Assembly: GCF_041677825.1 (NCBI RefSeq)
Contig: NZ_JBAYPG010000007.1
Location: forward strand, 39,144 to 103,143
DNA: 64,000 nt
Reading direction: 5' to 3'
Source: Castellaniella sp041677825
GTDB lineage: Bacteria > Pseudomonadota > Gammaproteobacteria > Burkholderiales > Burkholderiaceae_B
In this document: one piece after another, positions 25,083 through 34,321 of the stretch
How positions within the stretch are numbered: position 1 is the first letter of the stretch
Layout of the letters: each line of letters begins with the position of its first letter
The notes under the pieces: model-generated
Databases searched by the model: none
What the model was told of the DNA's origin: nothing
Seen by the model: only the letters and a program-made list of their open reading frames with translations
Position numbers and translations under genes: made by a program

Positions 25083-26201
25083 CTAGCACACGGCATGATC
25101 CTGGAAACGGCTCAGGTGCCAGTCTGAATCACCCAGCAGGAATTCGAACATGGCCAGGCTGCGCACATAGTCGCTGGCCTCGAGCTCATCGGTCATGCCC
25201 ATGCCGCCGTGCAGCTGCACGGCCTGCTCGGCCACGAACCGGGCGGCCGCGGATATCCCGACCTTGGCCGCCGACAACAGGCGCCGGCGCTCTGACGGGT
25301 CTGTGTCACCCAACCCGCGCGCTGCCACATGCGCCAGAGACAGGGCCATCTCCTGGTGCATGAGCATGTCGGCCAGGGCGTGCTGCAACACCTGAAAGCG
25401 CGCCAGGCTACGGCCGAACTGCTCGCGCACCTCGAGGTATCCGGTCGTGATTTCGACCAGCCGCTGCGTGGCCCCCGCCGCATGGGCGCACAGCGCGACC
25501 AGACCGTGATCCAGGGCTGACTCGAGCGCCTTGCGGGCGGCTGCGCCCCGGGCCACCAGCGCGCCCGCAGGCAGGCCGACCCGATCCAGGACCAGCGTGG
25601 CGCAGTGCTGGCCATCCAGTGTGGGGTAATCCTGCACGGCAACACCCCGGGCCCCGGCCGGCACCAGAAAAAGCGCCTGCTCATCGCCCAGTGCGGCCGA
25701 CACGATGATCTGGTCGGCCTGAGCACCCGCCCAGACCAGTTTTTTCGTGCCGGAAATCTCCCAACCCTGGGCATCGGGGCGTGCAGTGACCGCCCGGGCC
25801 ACGACCTCATGGCGCTGATCGCCCTCGAGCCACGCCACGGCAAGCACGCGCTCGCCGCTGGCCATGGCTGGCAGACAGGACTGACACACAGCCGCGTGGC
25901 CGCTGTCGCGCAGCAGCGCCGTCGCCATGACTGCGCTGGGGATCAGCGGCCCCTGAACCAGATGCCGCCCCAGCGTGATCTGCGCCAGCATCAAGGTGGC
26001 CGGGGTCTCCTGAAACCCCCCGTGCGCCTCGGGCACCAGCAGCGCCAGCACGCCCAGATCGGCCAGCCCCTGCCAGGCCGCGCGATCCAGTGAAGGATCC
26101 CGGGCCCGGGCTCGACGCGAGTCGAGCGCCCACTCGGATGCCAGCAGCCGGTCGAGGCTGTCGAGCAGCATGCGCTGTTCGTCACGGTATGTCAGATCCA
26201 T
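25083..26201 (-). CDS. Acyl-CoA dehydrogenase, small partner of an adjacent pair
   Basis: 372 residues with the N-terminal helical domain (LTYRDEQRMLLDSLDRLLASEWAL), a middle beta domain and the C-terminal helical domain ending QLHGGMGMTDELEASDYVRSL. Oxidises acyl-CoA to enoyl-CoA with FAD. It is adjacent to a second acyl-CoA dehydrogenase of different length (397 residues). Adjacent unlike pairs such as FadE28/FadE29 form alpha2beta2 enzymes with only one working site per pair, and that arrangement is likely here (inference). Last gene of the minus-strand operon starting at 30177. Confidence 0.88.
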   Translation of the reverse strand: MDLTYRDEQRMLLDSLDRLLASEWALDSRRARARDPSLDRAAWQGLADLGVLALLVPEAHGGFQETPATLMLAQITLGRHLVQGPLIPSAVMATALLRDSGHAAVCQSCLPAMASGERVLAVAWLEGDQRHEVVARAVTARPDAQGWEISGTKKLVWAGAQADQIIVSAALGDEQALFLVPAGARGVAVQDYPTLDGQHCATLVLDRVGLPAGALVARGAAARKALESALDHGLVALCAHAAGATQRLVEITTGYLEVREQFGRSLARFQVLQHALADMLMHQEMALSLAHVAARGLGDTDPSERRRLLSAAKVGISAAARFVAEQAVQLHGGMGMTDELEASDYVRSLAMFEFLLGDSDWHLSRFQDHAVC

Positions 26202-26232
26202 GGGTACCCCTTGCCGAAAGCACTCTGGTTCG

Positions 26233-27426
26233 TCATGCGACCCCCATCAACATCTTGGCGATGATGCCCTTCTGGATCTGGGTGGATCCCCCATAGATGG
26301 TGGTCTTGCGCATGTCCAGGTAACTTGCGCCCGCCGCGGCTGCCCCGTCGGGCCCAGGGCCGAAAAAGTCGGCCTCGGCGAATCGCCAGGCGGGGTCATA
26401 CGGCCAGGATTCAAGCCCCATGACCTCGAACTGCAGGCGCGCCAAGCGTTGCTGGATCTCGGAGCCAAGCACCTTGAGGATGGACGATTGCGGCCCCGGA
26501 TGTGCGTCGGAACCGGCAGCCACTCGCAGCAGCAGCATCTCCAGACCCAGCATATCGATTTCCACGCGCGCGATCCGATCGTTCAGGCGTGCATTGGATG
26601 CCACCGAACGGCCATCGGCACAGGTCCGTGCCGCCATGTCTTTCAGCAGTGCGAGTTCACGATGACAATGACCCAGCCCGGCGATCCCGGTGCGTTCGTG
26701 ACCCAGCAGGTATTTGGCATACGTCCAGCCCTGGTTTTCCTCGCCCACGCGCTGATCTTCTGGTACGTGCACGCCATCGAGCCATACTTCATTGACTTCG
26801 GTGCCGCCATCGAGCGTACGGATGGGGCGCACCGTGACCCCGGGCTGGCGCAGATCGATGAGCAGCATCGAGATCCCGGCCTGCGGACGGGCATCCGGAT
26901 CGGTACGGGCAAGGCAGAACATCCAGTTGGCATGCTGCGCGAGCGTCGTCCAGGTTTTCTGGCCGTGCACCACGTAGCCGTTAGCGGCCCGTTCTGCACG
27001 GGTTTTGAGCGAAGCCAGATCAGAGCCCGCCTGCGGTTCGGAATACCCCTGGCACCACCAGTCTTCCAGCGTGATGATGCGCGACAGGAACCGGGCCTTC
27101 TGGGCCTCGGAGCCGTAGCGTATGAGCACCGGACCGATCATGTTCAAACCAAGGGGCAGCAGGCGCGGCGCGCCCCCCTTGAATGATTCGACTTCGAAGA
27201 TCAGGCGCTGCAGGGGGCTCCAGCCCGTGCCGCCGTACGCCACCGGCCAGTTGGGCGCCCCCCAGCCGTGCGCGGCCAGGATGCGGTGCCAACGCACGTA
27301 GTCGTCCTTCTCGAGGCGCTGATGCCGTCGGCACTTGTTGCGTATGTCCGCTGGCAACCGGTCTGCCACGAATTGCCGCACCTCATCCCTGAACGCCAGA
27401 TCGGCCTTGCTCCAGTTCAAATCCAT
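26233..27426 (-). CDS. Acyl-CoA dehydrogenase, large partner
   Basis: 397 residues from ATG 27426, chosen over a longer frame because AGAGGA lies 6 nt upstream. Family features: GYSEPQAGSDLASLKTRA (FAD/substrate region), WTTLAQHANWMFCLART and the C-terminal IYGGSTQIQKGIIAKMLMG. In many medium-chain enzymes the base Glu sits in a YEGT motif at this last site; here it is YGGS, so the catalytic Glu, if present, must lie elsewhere or be supplied by the partner. Together with the adjacent 372-residue gene it looks like a heteromeric enzyme for a branched or cyclic acyl-CoA. Confidence 0.9.
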   Translation of the reverse strand: MDLNWSKADLAFRDEVRQFVADRLPADIRNKCRRHQRLEKDDYVRWHRILAAHGWGAPNWPVAYGGTGWSPLQRLIFEVESFKGGAPRLLPLGLNMIGPVLIRYGSEAQKARFLSRIITLEDWWCQGYSEPQAGSDLASLKTRAERAANGYVVHGQKTWTTLAQHANWMFCLARTDPDARPQAGISMLLIDLRQPGVTVRPIRTLDGGTEVNEVWLDGVHVPEDQRVGEENQGWTYAKYLLGHERTGIAGLGHCHRELALLKDMAARTCADGRSVASNARLNDRIARVEIDMLGLEMLLLRVAAGSDAHPGPQSSILKVLGSEIQQRLARLQFEVMGLESWPYDPAWRFAEADFFGPGPDGAAAAGASYLDMRKTTIYGGSTQIQKGIIAKMLMGVA

Positions 27427-27498
27427 ACAGTCCTCTGAGCCATGGTCCATACACCATCGTTCACCAAGAGGGGCCCTTACCCGCCAGCCCCTGCGGGT

Positions 27499-28395
27499 TC
27501 AGATGGGGTCCCAACTGATCACATCCGGCGAGCGTTCCAGCGGATAGAAATGGCTGCGCAGCGCCGGAATGGCCACTTCGGCCACGCGCGCGGCCGACCA
27601 GCCCTCGGACAGGTGTACGCTGCGCAAGGGGCGCGGCTGGCTGAACAGCATGATCTCGTTGGCCCGGACCGCAAAGATCTGGCCGGTGACGTCGCTGGCC
27701 AGGTCGCTGCCCAGATACGCGACCAGGGGTGCAATCTTGCCGGGCTCCATTTTCTTGAGCTTCTCGACCCGGGCCTGTTCTTCGGGCGTGCGCGCCGGAA
27801 TGGACTGGGTCATCGCCGTCCATGCAAAGGGCGCAATGCAGTTGGACCGCACGCCGCTGGCCTGCATGTCGAGCGCGATGGATTTGGACAGGCCGATGAT
27901 CCCCGCCTTGGCAGCCGAATAATTGGCCTGGCCGAAATTGCCGATCAAGCCCGAGGTGGACGTCATGTGCACGAAAGAGCCGGACTGCTGTTCCCTGAAG
28001 AAAGGGGCCGCCGCACGACTGACGTGGAAGCTGCCGTTCAGGTGGACATCGATGACCTGCTGCCACTCGGCTACGCTGAGTTTGTGAAACCAGCGGTCGC
28101 GCAGATTGCCCGCATTGTTCACGACCAGATCGATGTGCCCCCAGGTGTCCACGGCGCACTGCACGATGCCGGCTGCGGCCTCTGGGTCAGCCACGCTGGC
28201 CACAAGCGCCACCGCGCGATCCGGCCCGTGCAGCGCAGTGATCTCGGCCACGACCTTTTCAGCGGCCTCGACAGCCATGTCATTGACGACCACCCGGGCG
28301 CCCTGTGCCACCAGTTCGAGCGCGATCGCGTGGCCGATGCCACCCCCCGCCCCGGTGACCACCGCCACCTTGCCCGACAGCAGGTTTTCACTCAT
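27499..28395 (-). CDS. SDR, 3-hydroxyacyl-CoA dehydrogenase type (HSD17B4-like)
   Basis: 298 residues from ATG 28395. Cofactor loop TGAGGGIGHAIALELVAQG, then VNNAGNLRDRWFHKL, catalytic Ser in MTSTSGLIGNFG and the Y-S-A-A-K motif. The roughly 50-residue C-terminal extension (LRSVHLSEGWSAARVAEVAIPALRSHFYPLE) resembles the SDR domain of peroxisomal multifunctional enzyme type 2, which oxidises 3-hydroxyacyl-CoAs of branched or steroid-like acids. It lies in the operon between the dehydrogenase pair and the thiolase-like gene, fitting a beta-oxidation cycle. Confidence 0.88.
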   Translation of the reverse strand: MSENLLSGKVAVVTGAGGGIGHAIALELVAQGARVVVNDMAVEAAEKVVAEITALHGPDRAVALVASVADPEAAAGIVQCAVDTWGHIDLVVNNAGNLRDRWFHKLSVAEWQQVIDVHLNGSFHVSRAAAPFFREQQSGSFVHMTSTSGLIGNFGQANYSAAKAGIIGLSKSIALDMQASGVRSNCIAPFAWTAMTQSIPARTPEEQARVEKLKKMEPGKIAPLVAYLGSDLASDVTGQIFAVRANEIMLFSQPRPLRSVHLSEGWSAARVAEVAIPALRSHFYPLERSPDVISWDPI

Positions 28396-28456
28396 TGGAT
28401 ATCCTCCAGATGGATCATGGCAGGGCAGGCCCGTGGTGCCCGGGCCGACCCTGTGT

Positions 28457-29626
28457 TCACAGGGTGTCGGCCACCCCCAGGACTGCGGTGGCCTGGCTGG
28501 ACAGCGTGCCGCCATTGCCATGCACCACCGCAAGATTTGCCTGCGCCTGCTGGCGCGCGCCACACTGGCCACGCAACTGGCGCACCGCCTCGATCAGCAG
28601 GAAAATCCCGTACATGCCCGGATGCACGCAGGACAGCCCGCCACCGTTGGTATTCACCACCGTATGCCCACCCGGTGCAATGCCCCCACCAGAGACAAAA
28701 TCGCCGCCTTCGCCCTTGGCGCAGAACCCGAGGTCTTCGAGAAACAGCAGGACATTGAGGGTAAAGGCGTCATACAGCTGCACCTGATCCATATCGGCGG
28801 GCCCATAGCCTGCCATCTCGAAGGCCTTGCGGCCGGATTCGGTGGCGGCCGTCACGCAGAGATCGGGCATGGCGGAAATCTGCCGGTGCCACGATGCCGT
28901 GGCCTGCCCGAGAACATATGCCGGTTTCTGCGGCAAGGTACGGGCCCGATCGGCGCGCACCAGCACCAGGGCACCGGCGCCGTCGGTGACCAGGCAGCAA
29001 TCGCGCACCGTGAGTGGGTCGGACACCATGCGCGCTGCCAGTACGTCATCCACGCTCAGGGGGCCGCGCATGAAGGCCTCGGGATTGAGCTGTGCCCAGC
29101 GACGGGCCGCTACGGCGACTTCGGCCAGTTGCTCGCGCGTCGTACCATACTGGTGCATGTGCCGGGTCGCGGCCAGCGCGTAGGAACTGACTGGATTGAA
29201 AAGCTGATAGGGGTCCTCGAAAGGCTGCGGGTCGAGCCTGCGCCGCGCGGCGTTGATCTGGGCGCGCCCCATGACGGCGCTGCGCTGTGTGCTGCCATAG
29301 CAGATCAGCACGGCCTGGCACAGACCCGCCTCGAGGGCCAGCATGGCCGGCATCAGATGGGCAATGAAACTCGAACCGCCCAGCATCGTGCCATCGATGA
29401 ACCCTGGCTTCAGGCCGAGGTATTCGATGACCGACATGACCCACATGGGCGAGGAGACGCTGGCGGTGCAGATGCCGTCGATATCGCGCCATTGCAGCCC
29501 GGCATCGGCCACCGCGGCGTTCGCGGCCTGAGCGAGAATTTCCATCTCGGTATAGCCATGGGCTTCACCCATGCCCGCCTGCCCCACACCGACAATGGCG
29601 GCCGACCCCCTGAGAGACGCCTTCAT
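28457..29626 (-). CDS. Thiolase-like protein without thiolase cysteines, possible Ltp2-type retro-aldolase
   Basis: 389 residues, SCP-x/lipid-transfer thiolase fold (MLGGSSFIAHLMPAMLALEAG, then LVTDGAGALVLV). The nucleophile position reads GGSS (Ser85/86, no Cys) and the C-terminal acid/base position reads HGNGG (His369, no Cys). Instead it has Tyr285 (LYDAFT) and Tyr339 (HPGMYG), the pattern reported for Ltp2, which with a DUF35 partner cleaves beta-hydroxyacyl-CoAs by retro-aldol reaction. The DUF35 gene is directly upstream with a 4-bp overlap. It could still be a thiolase homologue of another kind. Confidence 0.85.
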   Translation of the reverse strand: MKASLRGSAAIVGVGQAGMGEAHGYTEMEILAQAANAAVADAGLQWRDIDGICTASVSSPMWVMSVIEYLGLKPGFIDGTMLGGSSFIAHLMPAMLALEAGLCQAVLICYGSTQRSAVMGRAQINAARRRLDPQPFEDPYQLFNPVSSYALAATRHMHQYGTTREQLAEVAVAARRWAQLNPEAFMRGPLSVDDVLAARMVSDPLTVRDCCLVTDGAGALVLVRADRARTLPQKPAYVLGQATASWHRQISAMPDLCVTAATESGRKAFEMAGYGPADMDQVQLYDAFTLNVLLFLEDLGFCAKGEGGDFVSGGGIAPGGHTVVNTNGGGLSCVHPGMYGIFLLIEAVRQLRGQCGARQQAQANLAVVHGNGGTLSSQATAVLGVADTL

Positions 29627-30177
29627 GCCGACATCTCTTCGAACGGCGTGAACACAAGCAGCGGCCTGATTTCTGCCGCTTCTGCCGCTTCTGCCACCTT
29701 TGAGGCCTTTGAGGCTTTTGCGTCATCTGCCGCTTCTGCAGCGCTTGCAAAGGCCCGGTGCGGTGGCTTGCAGATCTGCGCCTGCACCCGCAGGCCGATC
29801 TTGACGTCATCGGCTGCAAGGCCCTCGACCCGGCTCATCACGCGCACCCCTTCATCGAGGTCGACCAGAGCAACCTGGATGTCCCCACCCTGCTCGGGCC
29901 TGCGACGCACGATGGTGGTCGAATAGACCACCCCCAGACCCCTGGAGCCCTGTGTTTCGAGATCAGTACTGCCACAATGGGGGCACAGCACGCGCGGATG
30001 GAATATATGGCGTGCACACCCCCGACAGCGTTGCAACACCAGTGTGCCCTGTGCCAGCGCGCGCTCATAGCGCGCGGCAGGCCCCGTGGATTCTGTTGGG
30101 TCATCCACCAACGTACGACCTGACGCCCCGAGGCCACCAGCCGCTGCCCCGGGTGGGATTGCCGCAGACGAACACAT
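29623..30177 (-). CDS. DUF35 Zn-ribbon/OB-fold acyl-CoA-associated protein with Ala-rich tail
   Basis: 184 residues. Zinc ribbon at Cys51, Cys54, Cys65 and Cys68 (CRGC then CPHC), followed by an OB fold (GVVYSTTIVRRRPEQGGDIQVALVDL). DUF35 proteins bind thiolase-like enzymes and help hold the CoA substrate. A low-complexity stretch, AAEAADDAKASKASKVAEAAEAAEI, is inserted near the C-terminus and is encoded by repeats of TTCTGCCGC on the plus strand at about 29670-29750. First gene of the operon; ATGA overlap with the thiolase-like gene. The start ATG at 30177 gives a long Gly/Ala-rich N-terminus, so the true start may be further in. Confidence 0.85.
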   Translation of the reverse strand: MCSSAAIPPGAAAGGLGASGRTLVDDPTESTGPAARYERALAQGTLVLQRCRGCARHIFHPRVLCPHCGSTDLETQGSRGLGVVYSTTIVRRRPEQGGDIQVALVDLDEGVRVMSRVEGLAADDVKIGLRVQAQICKPPHRAFASAAEAADDAKASKASKVAEAAEAAEIRPLLVFTPFEEMSA

Positions 30178-30400
30178 GGACAGACTCCCGCAAAAAAGGT
30201 CAGCGTATCATGAAACCAGTTTGCGCCATGAGGAACCGGGCATGCCTCGTGATGCATCGGGCTTGCCTCATGATGGGTCGGGCGTGCCCCGTGATGAGCC
30301 GGGCGTTGCCCCGTGATGCATCGGGCTTGCCTCATGATGAGCCGGGCGTTGCCCCGTGGCTACCCGCACGCGGGGCGCCTGCATCCACGCGCGGTGGCTT
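30178..30400. repeat. Intergenic region with 21-22-bp tandem minisatellite (about 30226-30358)
   Basis: About six units of a 21-22-bp repeat, consensus CNCRTGATGNNNCGGGCNTGC, run head to tail: for example CTCGTGATGCATCGGGCTTGC and CTCATGATGGGTCGGGCGTGC, then CCCGTGATGAGCCGGGCGTTGC. The tract lies between the LysR gene end and the first gene of the acyl-CoA operon, so it may sit upstream of that operon's promoter. It is open in several frames in both directions but has no convincing gene. No other feature is seen in this gap. Confidence 0.75.
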
Positions 30401-31315
30401 TCAGGCGCTTGCCGGGGGCGTGGATTGCGGGGGGAAAACATCCTGCAGCACCCCGAGGAAATTTTTCACCATGGCGGATTCATTCTCGGGAGACCAGGCC
30501 GCAGAAATGCCGATCGAAGCCATGGCCGGCACGTCGGACAAGGCCTTCCAGACCAGACTTTCGCGTTCGGGCTCGCGGCTGATCGACGGCACCAGCGCAA
30601 CCCCCATGCCCGCTTCGACCAGGCTGATCAACGTGGCCACCTGGGCGGCCTCCTGGGCCACCCTGGGCGTGTAGCCATGCACTTCACAGGCCAGTAAGGC
30701 GGCCATGCGCAAGCCCGCTGCATCTTCGGTATAAAAGACGAAGTCTTCGTCCACCAGATCAGCCATGCTCAGCCGGGACAGCCCGGCCAGCCGATGGCGG
30801 GCAGGCACGACCAGCAGAAAGTTCTCGCGCTGCAGGGAATACATCTTCAGCACGGCACTGGACTGCACCGGGATGCGCAAGATACCCACATCGAGATCTG
30901 CGCCCTGCAATGCGTCGACGATCTGCAGGGAACGGGACTCTTTCAGAATCAACCGCACGCCGGGAAACTGGGCGCGAAACCTGGGCAGGATCGCCGGCAG
31001 TATCCCGTGGGTGGCCGAGCCCACGAAGCCCACCCGCAGTTCGCCCCGTTCGCCCTTCGAGGCCGCACGCGCAGCATGCATGAATTCTGCGGCATGAAAC
31101 AGCGCCCTGCGTGCCTCATCGAGCGCCGCCAGCCCGCTCTGGGTGAGCCTGACGCCTTCCCTGGAGCGATCGAACAGCGTGACGCCCAGCTCGGATTCGA
31201 GCTTGCGAATGGAGACCGACAGCGGCGGCTGCGACATATGCAGACGCTCGGCTGCCTTGCGGAAATTGAGTGTCTCGGCCAGCACGACGAACTGGCGCAA
31301 ATGCCGGAAATCCAT
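30401..31315 (-). CDS. LysR-family transcriptional regulator
   Basis: 304 residues, standard LysR length. The N-terminal winged helix-turn-helix is MDFRHLRQFVVLAETLNFRKAAERLHMSQPPLS; the inducer-binding domain follows from about residue 90 (RGELRVGFVGSATHGILP). It lies downstream of the semialdehyde dehydrogenase and aminotransferase genes on the same strand and upstream of the acyl-CoA operon, so it could control either. The co-inducer is unknown. Confidence 0.92.
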   Translation of the reverse strand: MDFRHLRQFVVLAETLNFRKAAERLHMSQPPLSVSIRKLESELGVTLFDRSREGVRLTQSGLAALDEARRALFHAAEFMHAARAASKGERGELRVGFVGSATHGILPAILPRFRAQFPGVRLILKESRSLQIVDALQGADLDVGILRIPVQSSAVLKMYSLQRENFLLVVPARHRLAGLSRLSMADLVDEDFVFYTEDAAGLRMAALLACEVHGYTPRVAQEAAQVATLISLVEAGMGVALVPSISREPERESLVWKALSDVPAMASIGISAAWSPENESAMVKNFLGVLQDVFPPQSTPPASA

Positions 31316-31485
31316 GGTGCACCTCGATGGAAACCTGAAGAAAGCGCGCAGGCCCCTGACAACGATTGAAAATCGGCACAGGACGCCGTTCGAATGAACG
31401 CCCCCTGTGCCGATGTACGCCCATGCCGGGCGGGCAACGATCCGGCCTGCAAGGGCCGGACGAATTGCATCGCGCTGGATGCCGG

Positions 31486-32934
31486 TCAGACCCCGACGAC
31501 AGACACCGCCTTGGTGTTCAGATACGCTTCGAGGGCTTCGGGCCCGCCTTCGGTGCCGTAACCGGAATCCTTGATGCCACCGAACGGCAATTCGGCCGAA
31601 GGTGACGCTGGCTGATTGATCCAGATCATGCCGGCTTCGACATCGTGCATGATCTGCTGCACGTTCTGGAACGACCGTGTGAAGGCGTAGGCCGACAACC
31701 CGAAGGACAGGCGATTGGCCTCGGCAATGGCATCATCCAGCGTCTTGAAGCTGCGAATGCCGGCCACTGGCCCGAATGGCTCGTTGTTGAAAATGCTGGA
31801 ATCAAGCGCGGGCTCGAGAATGATGGTGGGGGCAAAGAAGTTGCCGGCCTCGCCCACGCGCTCGCCACCGGTGAGGATCTTGGCCCCGCCCTTGCGTGCG
31901 TCTTCGACGACATCGAGCATGGCCGTGACACGCCGCGGGTTGGCAAGCGGCCCCATGGCCGTGCCTTCGGCCAGGCCATCGCCCAGTTTCAGGCTTTCGG
32001 CGTGCGCCACCATGGCCTTGGAGAAGGCGTCGACCTGGCTTTCATGCACCAGGAAGCGCGTGGGCGAAATGCACACCTGCCCTGCATTGCGGAATTTCGC
32101 CCCGGCAGTGATCTTGACCGCCAGTTCGATATCGGCATCTTCGGCCACGATGACCGGCGCGTGGCCGCCCAGTTCCATGGAGACACGCTTCATGTGGCTG
32201 CCCGCCATGGCTGCGAGCTGCTTGCCGACCGCCGTGGACCCGGTGAATGTCACCTTGCGGATGATGGGGTTCGGGATCAGGTAGCTCGAGATTTCGGCCG
32301 GTGAGCCATAGACCAGGCCGATCACGCCGGCTGGAATGCCGGCATCGACGAAGGCCTGCATGAGGGCGGCGGGCGCGGCCGGGGTTTCTTCGGCCGCCTT
32401 GCAGAGGAACGAGCAGCCGGTGGCCAGCGCCGCACCGATCTTGCGCACCACCTGATTGATGGGAAAGTTCCAGGGGGTAAAGGCCGCCACTGGCCCGACC
32501 GGCTCTTTGAGCGCCATTTGCAGGGCCGATACATTGCGTGCCGGTATGATGCGGCCATAGACGCGCAGGCCTTCATCGGCAAACCATTCGATCTGTGCGG
32601 CGCCGCCCAGGGTTTCGAGGCGGGCTTCCATGAACGGCTTGCCCTGTTCCATGGTGAGCAGGCAGGCGATATGGTCGGCGCGTTCGCGAATCAGTGCCGC
32701 GGCACCACGCATGATGGCGGCACGATCGTGCGCGGCCATCTTGCGCCAGATGTCGAAGCCTTTCTGTGCGGCTTCCAGGGCTTCGTCGAGATCGGCCGTG
32801 CTGGCGCGCGCCACCTTGCCGATGACTTCGCCGGTGGCCGGGTTGAAGACATCGAGGGTCTTGCCGCCAGCGGCATCGCGCCACTGGTTGTTGATGAGGA
32901 GTTGGGTATTCGGGTACTTCGGGATGGATGTCAT
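31486..32934 (-). CDS. NAD(P)-dependent semialdehyde dehydrogenase (GabD-like)
   Basis: 482 residues from ATG 32934. AAFTPWNFPINQVVRKIGAA (cofactor site), FTGSTAVGKQLAAMAGSH, the general-base Glu in SMELGGHAPVIVAEDADIE and the nucleophile Cys in NAGQVCISPTRFLVHE are all present, as is the C-terminal PFGGIKDSGYG. This is the succinate-semialdehyde dehydrogenase group, which oxidises an aldehyde made by transamination. The aminotransferase-like gene lies just upstream on the same strand, supporting an amine/amino-acid breakdown pair. Confidence 0.9.
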   Translation of the reverse strand: MTSIPKYPNTQLLINNQWRDAAGGKTLDVFNPATGEVIGKVARASTADLDEALEAAQKGFDIWRKMAAHDRAAIMRGAAALIRERADHIACLLTMEQGKPFMEARLETLGGAAQIEWFADEGLRVYGRIIPARNVSALQMALKEPVGPVAAFTPWNFPINQVVRKIGAALATGCSFLCKAAEETPAAPAALMQAFVDAGIPAGVIGLVYGSPAEISSYLIPNPIIRKVTFTGSTAVGKQLAAMAGSHMKRVSMELGGHAPVIVAEDADIELAVKITAGAKFRNAGQVCISPTRFLVHESQVDAFSKAMVAHAESLKLGDGLAEGTAMGPLANPRRVTAMLDVVEDARKGGAKILTGGERVGEAGNFFAPTIILEPALDSSIFNNEPFGPVAGIRSFKTLDDAIAEANRLSFGLSAYAFTRSFQNVQQIMHDVEAGMIWINQPASPSAELPFGGIKDSGYGTEGGPEALEAYLNTKAVSVVGV

Positions 32935-33031
32935 GGTCTGTATTTCCTTCCGTTTCAATCGGGGCCATTGCCCGCATCAGGATTACTATAGCGAATTTGC
33001 AAGCGGCGCGTGGGGATCGTTTGGCCCGCGC

Positions 33032-34321
33032 TTATCCGGCCCCGCCGGAACGCTGCCATTGCCGGACGGCTTTTTCGAATCTGTCGAGTGTCAGCTGTAC
33101 ATCGTCTTGCGTATGGGCGCACGACACATACCAGGTACCGCGGGTGGTGGTCCAGATGCCATTGAACGCCAGATATGCCCTGAACGCCTCATAGCCGGCA
33201 TTGTCCAGTTGCGCCACATCAGCGTAGTTCTTCATGACACCCGGCGCCCCGAAACCGGTATGAAACAGCGGCCCCAGGCCCTGCGAGCGCCACGGCAGGC
33301 CAAGCGCACCGGCCGCCTGGTCGAGCGCCCCCTGCAGTTCGAGCCCCAACTGCGTGACCCTGTCATAGGGCTGTGTCATGTCGAGGTATTCCTGTGCGGC
33401 AATGACTGCGGCACAGGCCATGATGGACCCATTGAAGGTGCCCGAATGATTGACCACGCCCGTGCCGAATTCTTTCAGGATCTCCTGCGAGCCGGCCAAT
33501 ACGGCAACCGGCCAGCCACCCGCCACGGCCTTGCCGTAGGTGGCCAGGTCGGGCTTGACCCCGTAGCGCCCGTAGGCGCCCTGGCGATGGATGCGAAAGC
33601 CCGTGATGATTTCATCGAAAATCAGGACCACGCCATATTGATCACACAGGGCCCTGACGCCCTGCAGATAGCCTTCGACAGGCTCGATGGCGCCATTGTT
33701 GACCATCACCGGCTCCATGATGACTGCGGCGAACTCATTGGGGCGTTCGCGCAGGCATTGCTCGAGCGCATCCAGATCGTTCCAGGGCAGCATCTCGGAT
33801 TCTGTCAGGTGCTCTGGAACCTGCCCTTTCGACGCCGGCAGGGACTGGCCGTTTTTCGACAGTGACAGCACATTGTCGAGCCAGCCATGGTAATGGCCCT
33901 CGAAGCGGATGAAGCGCGTGCGCCCGGTGACCGCGCGTGCAATTCGCAGCGCCGCCTGATCGACTTCGGTACCCGTCATCCCGAAACGGACGACTTCGGG
34001 CCACTCGAGCGCCCGGAGCAGAATCTTTGCCGCATCCAGTTCGATGCTGGCCGTTGCCCCGAACACCATGCCGTCTTGCACCGCCGCGGCCACGGCGCGA
34101 TTCACGTGCCGGTTGGCATGGCCCATGAAGGCCGGCCCCTGACCGAGTACATAATCGACATACATGTGACCGTCGACATCCCAGAGATACGCGCCTTCGG
34201 CCTTGCGGAACACCACTTTGGGCGGTTTGAGCCGGATATTGGAGTTGACGGCACCCGGCACCACTTTTTGCATTTCGTGGTTGAAGGCGTGGGTGCCGCT
34301 CAACAGAGCCTCAGTATTCAT
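33032..34321 (-). CDS. Class III PLP aminotransferase, glutamate-1-semialdehyde aminomutase-like
   Basis: 429 residues. Conserved segments of the HemL-like branch: VDGHMYVDYVLGQGPAFMGH, MTGTEVDQAALRIARAVTGRTR, IFDEIITGFR and the PLP Lys in TYGKAVAGGWPVAVLAG. A true HemL is unlikely because the gene sits beside a semialdehyde dehydrogenase and away from haem genes; such paralogues transaminate gamma- or beta-amino acids. The product would then be oxidised by the downstream dehydrogenase. Confidence 0.88.
   Translation of the reverse strand: MNTEALLSGTHAFNHEMQKVVPGAVNSNIRLKPPKVVFRKAEGAYLWDVDGHMYVDYVLGQGPAFMGHANRHVNRAVAAAVQDGMVFGATASIELDAAKILLRALEWPEVVRFGMTGTEVDQAALRIARAVTGRTRFIRFEGHYHGWLDNVLSLSKNGQSLPASKGQVPEHLTESEMLPWNDLDALEQCLRERPNEFAAVIMEPVMVNNGAIEPVEGYLQGVRALCDQYGVVLIFDEIITGFRIHRQGAYGRYGVKPDLATYGKAVAGGWPVAVLAGSQEILKEFGTGVVNHSGTFNGSIMACAAVIAAQEYLDMTQPYDRVTQLGLELQGALDQAAGALGLPWRSQGLGPLFHTGFGAPGVMKNYADVAQLDNAGYEAFRAYLAFNGIWTTTRGTWYVSCAHTQDDVQLTLDRFEKAVRQWQRSGGAG

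Noticed and set aside
29838..30335. 165-codon minus-strand frame with a seven-residue His-rich repeat
   Set aside because: Product of the 21-bp minisatellite and antisense reading of the DUF35 gene region; no ribosome site or family match.
33032..34321. HemL (haem biosynthesis) as the function of the class III aminotransferase
   Set aside because: The neighbouring semialdehyde dehydrogenase and lack of haem genes favour an amino-acid catabolic paralogue.
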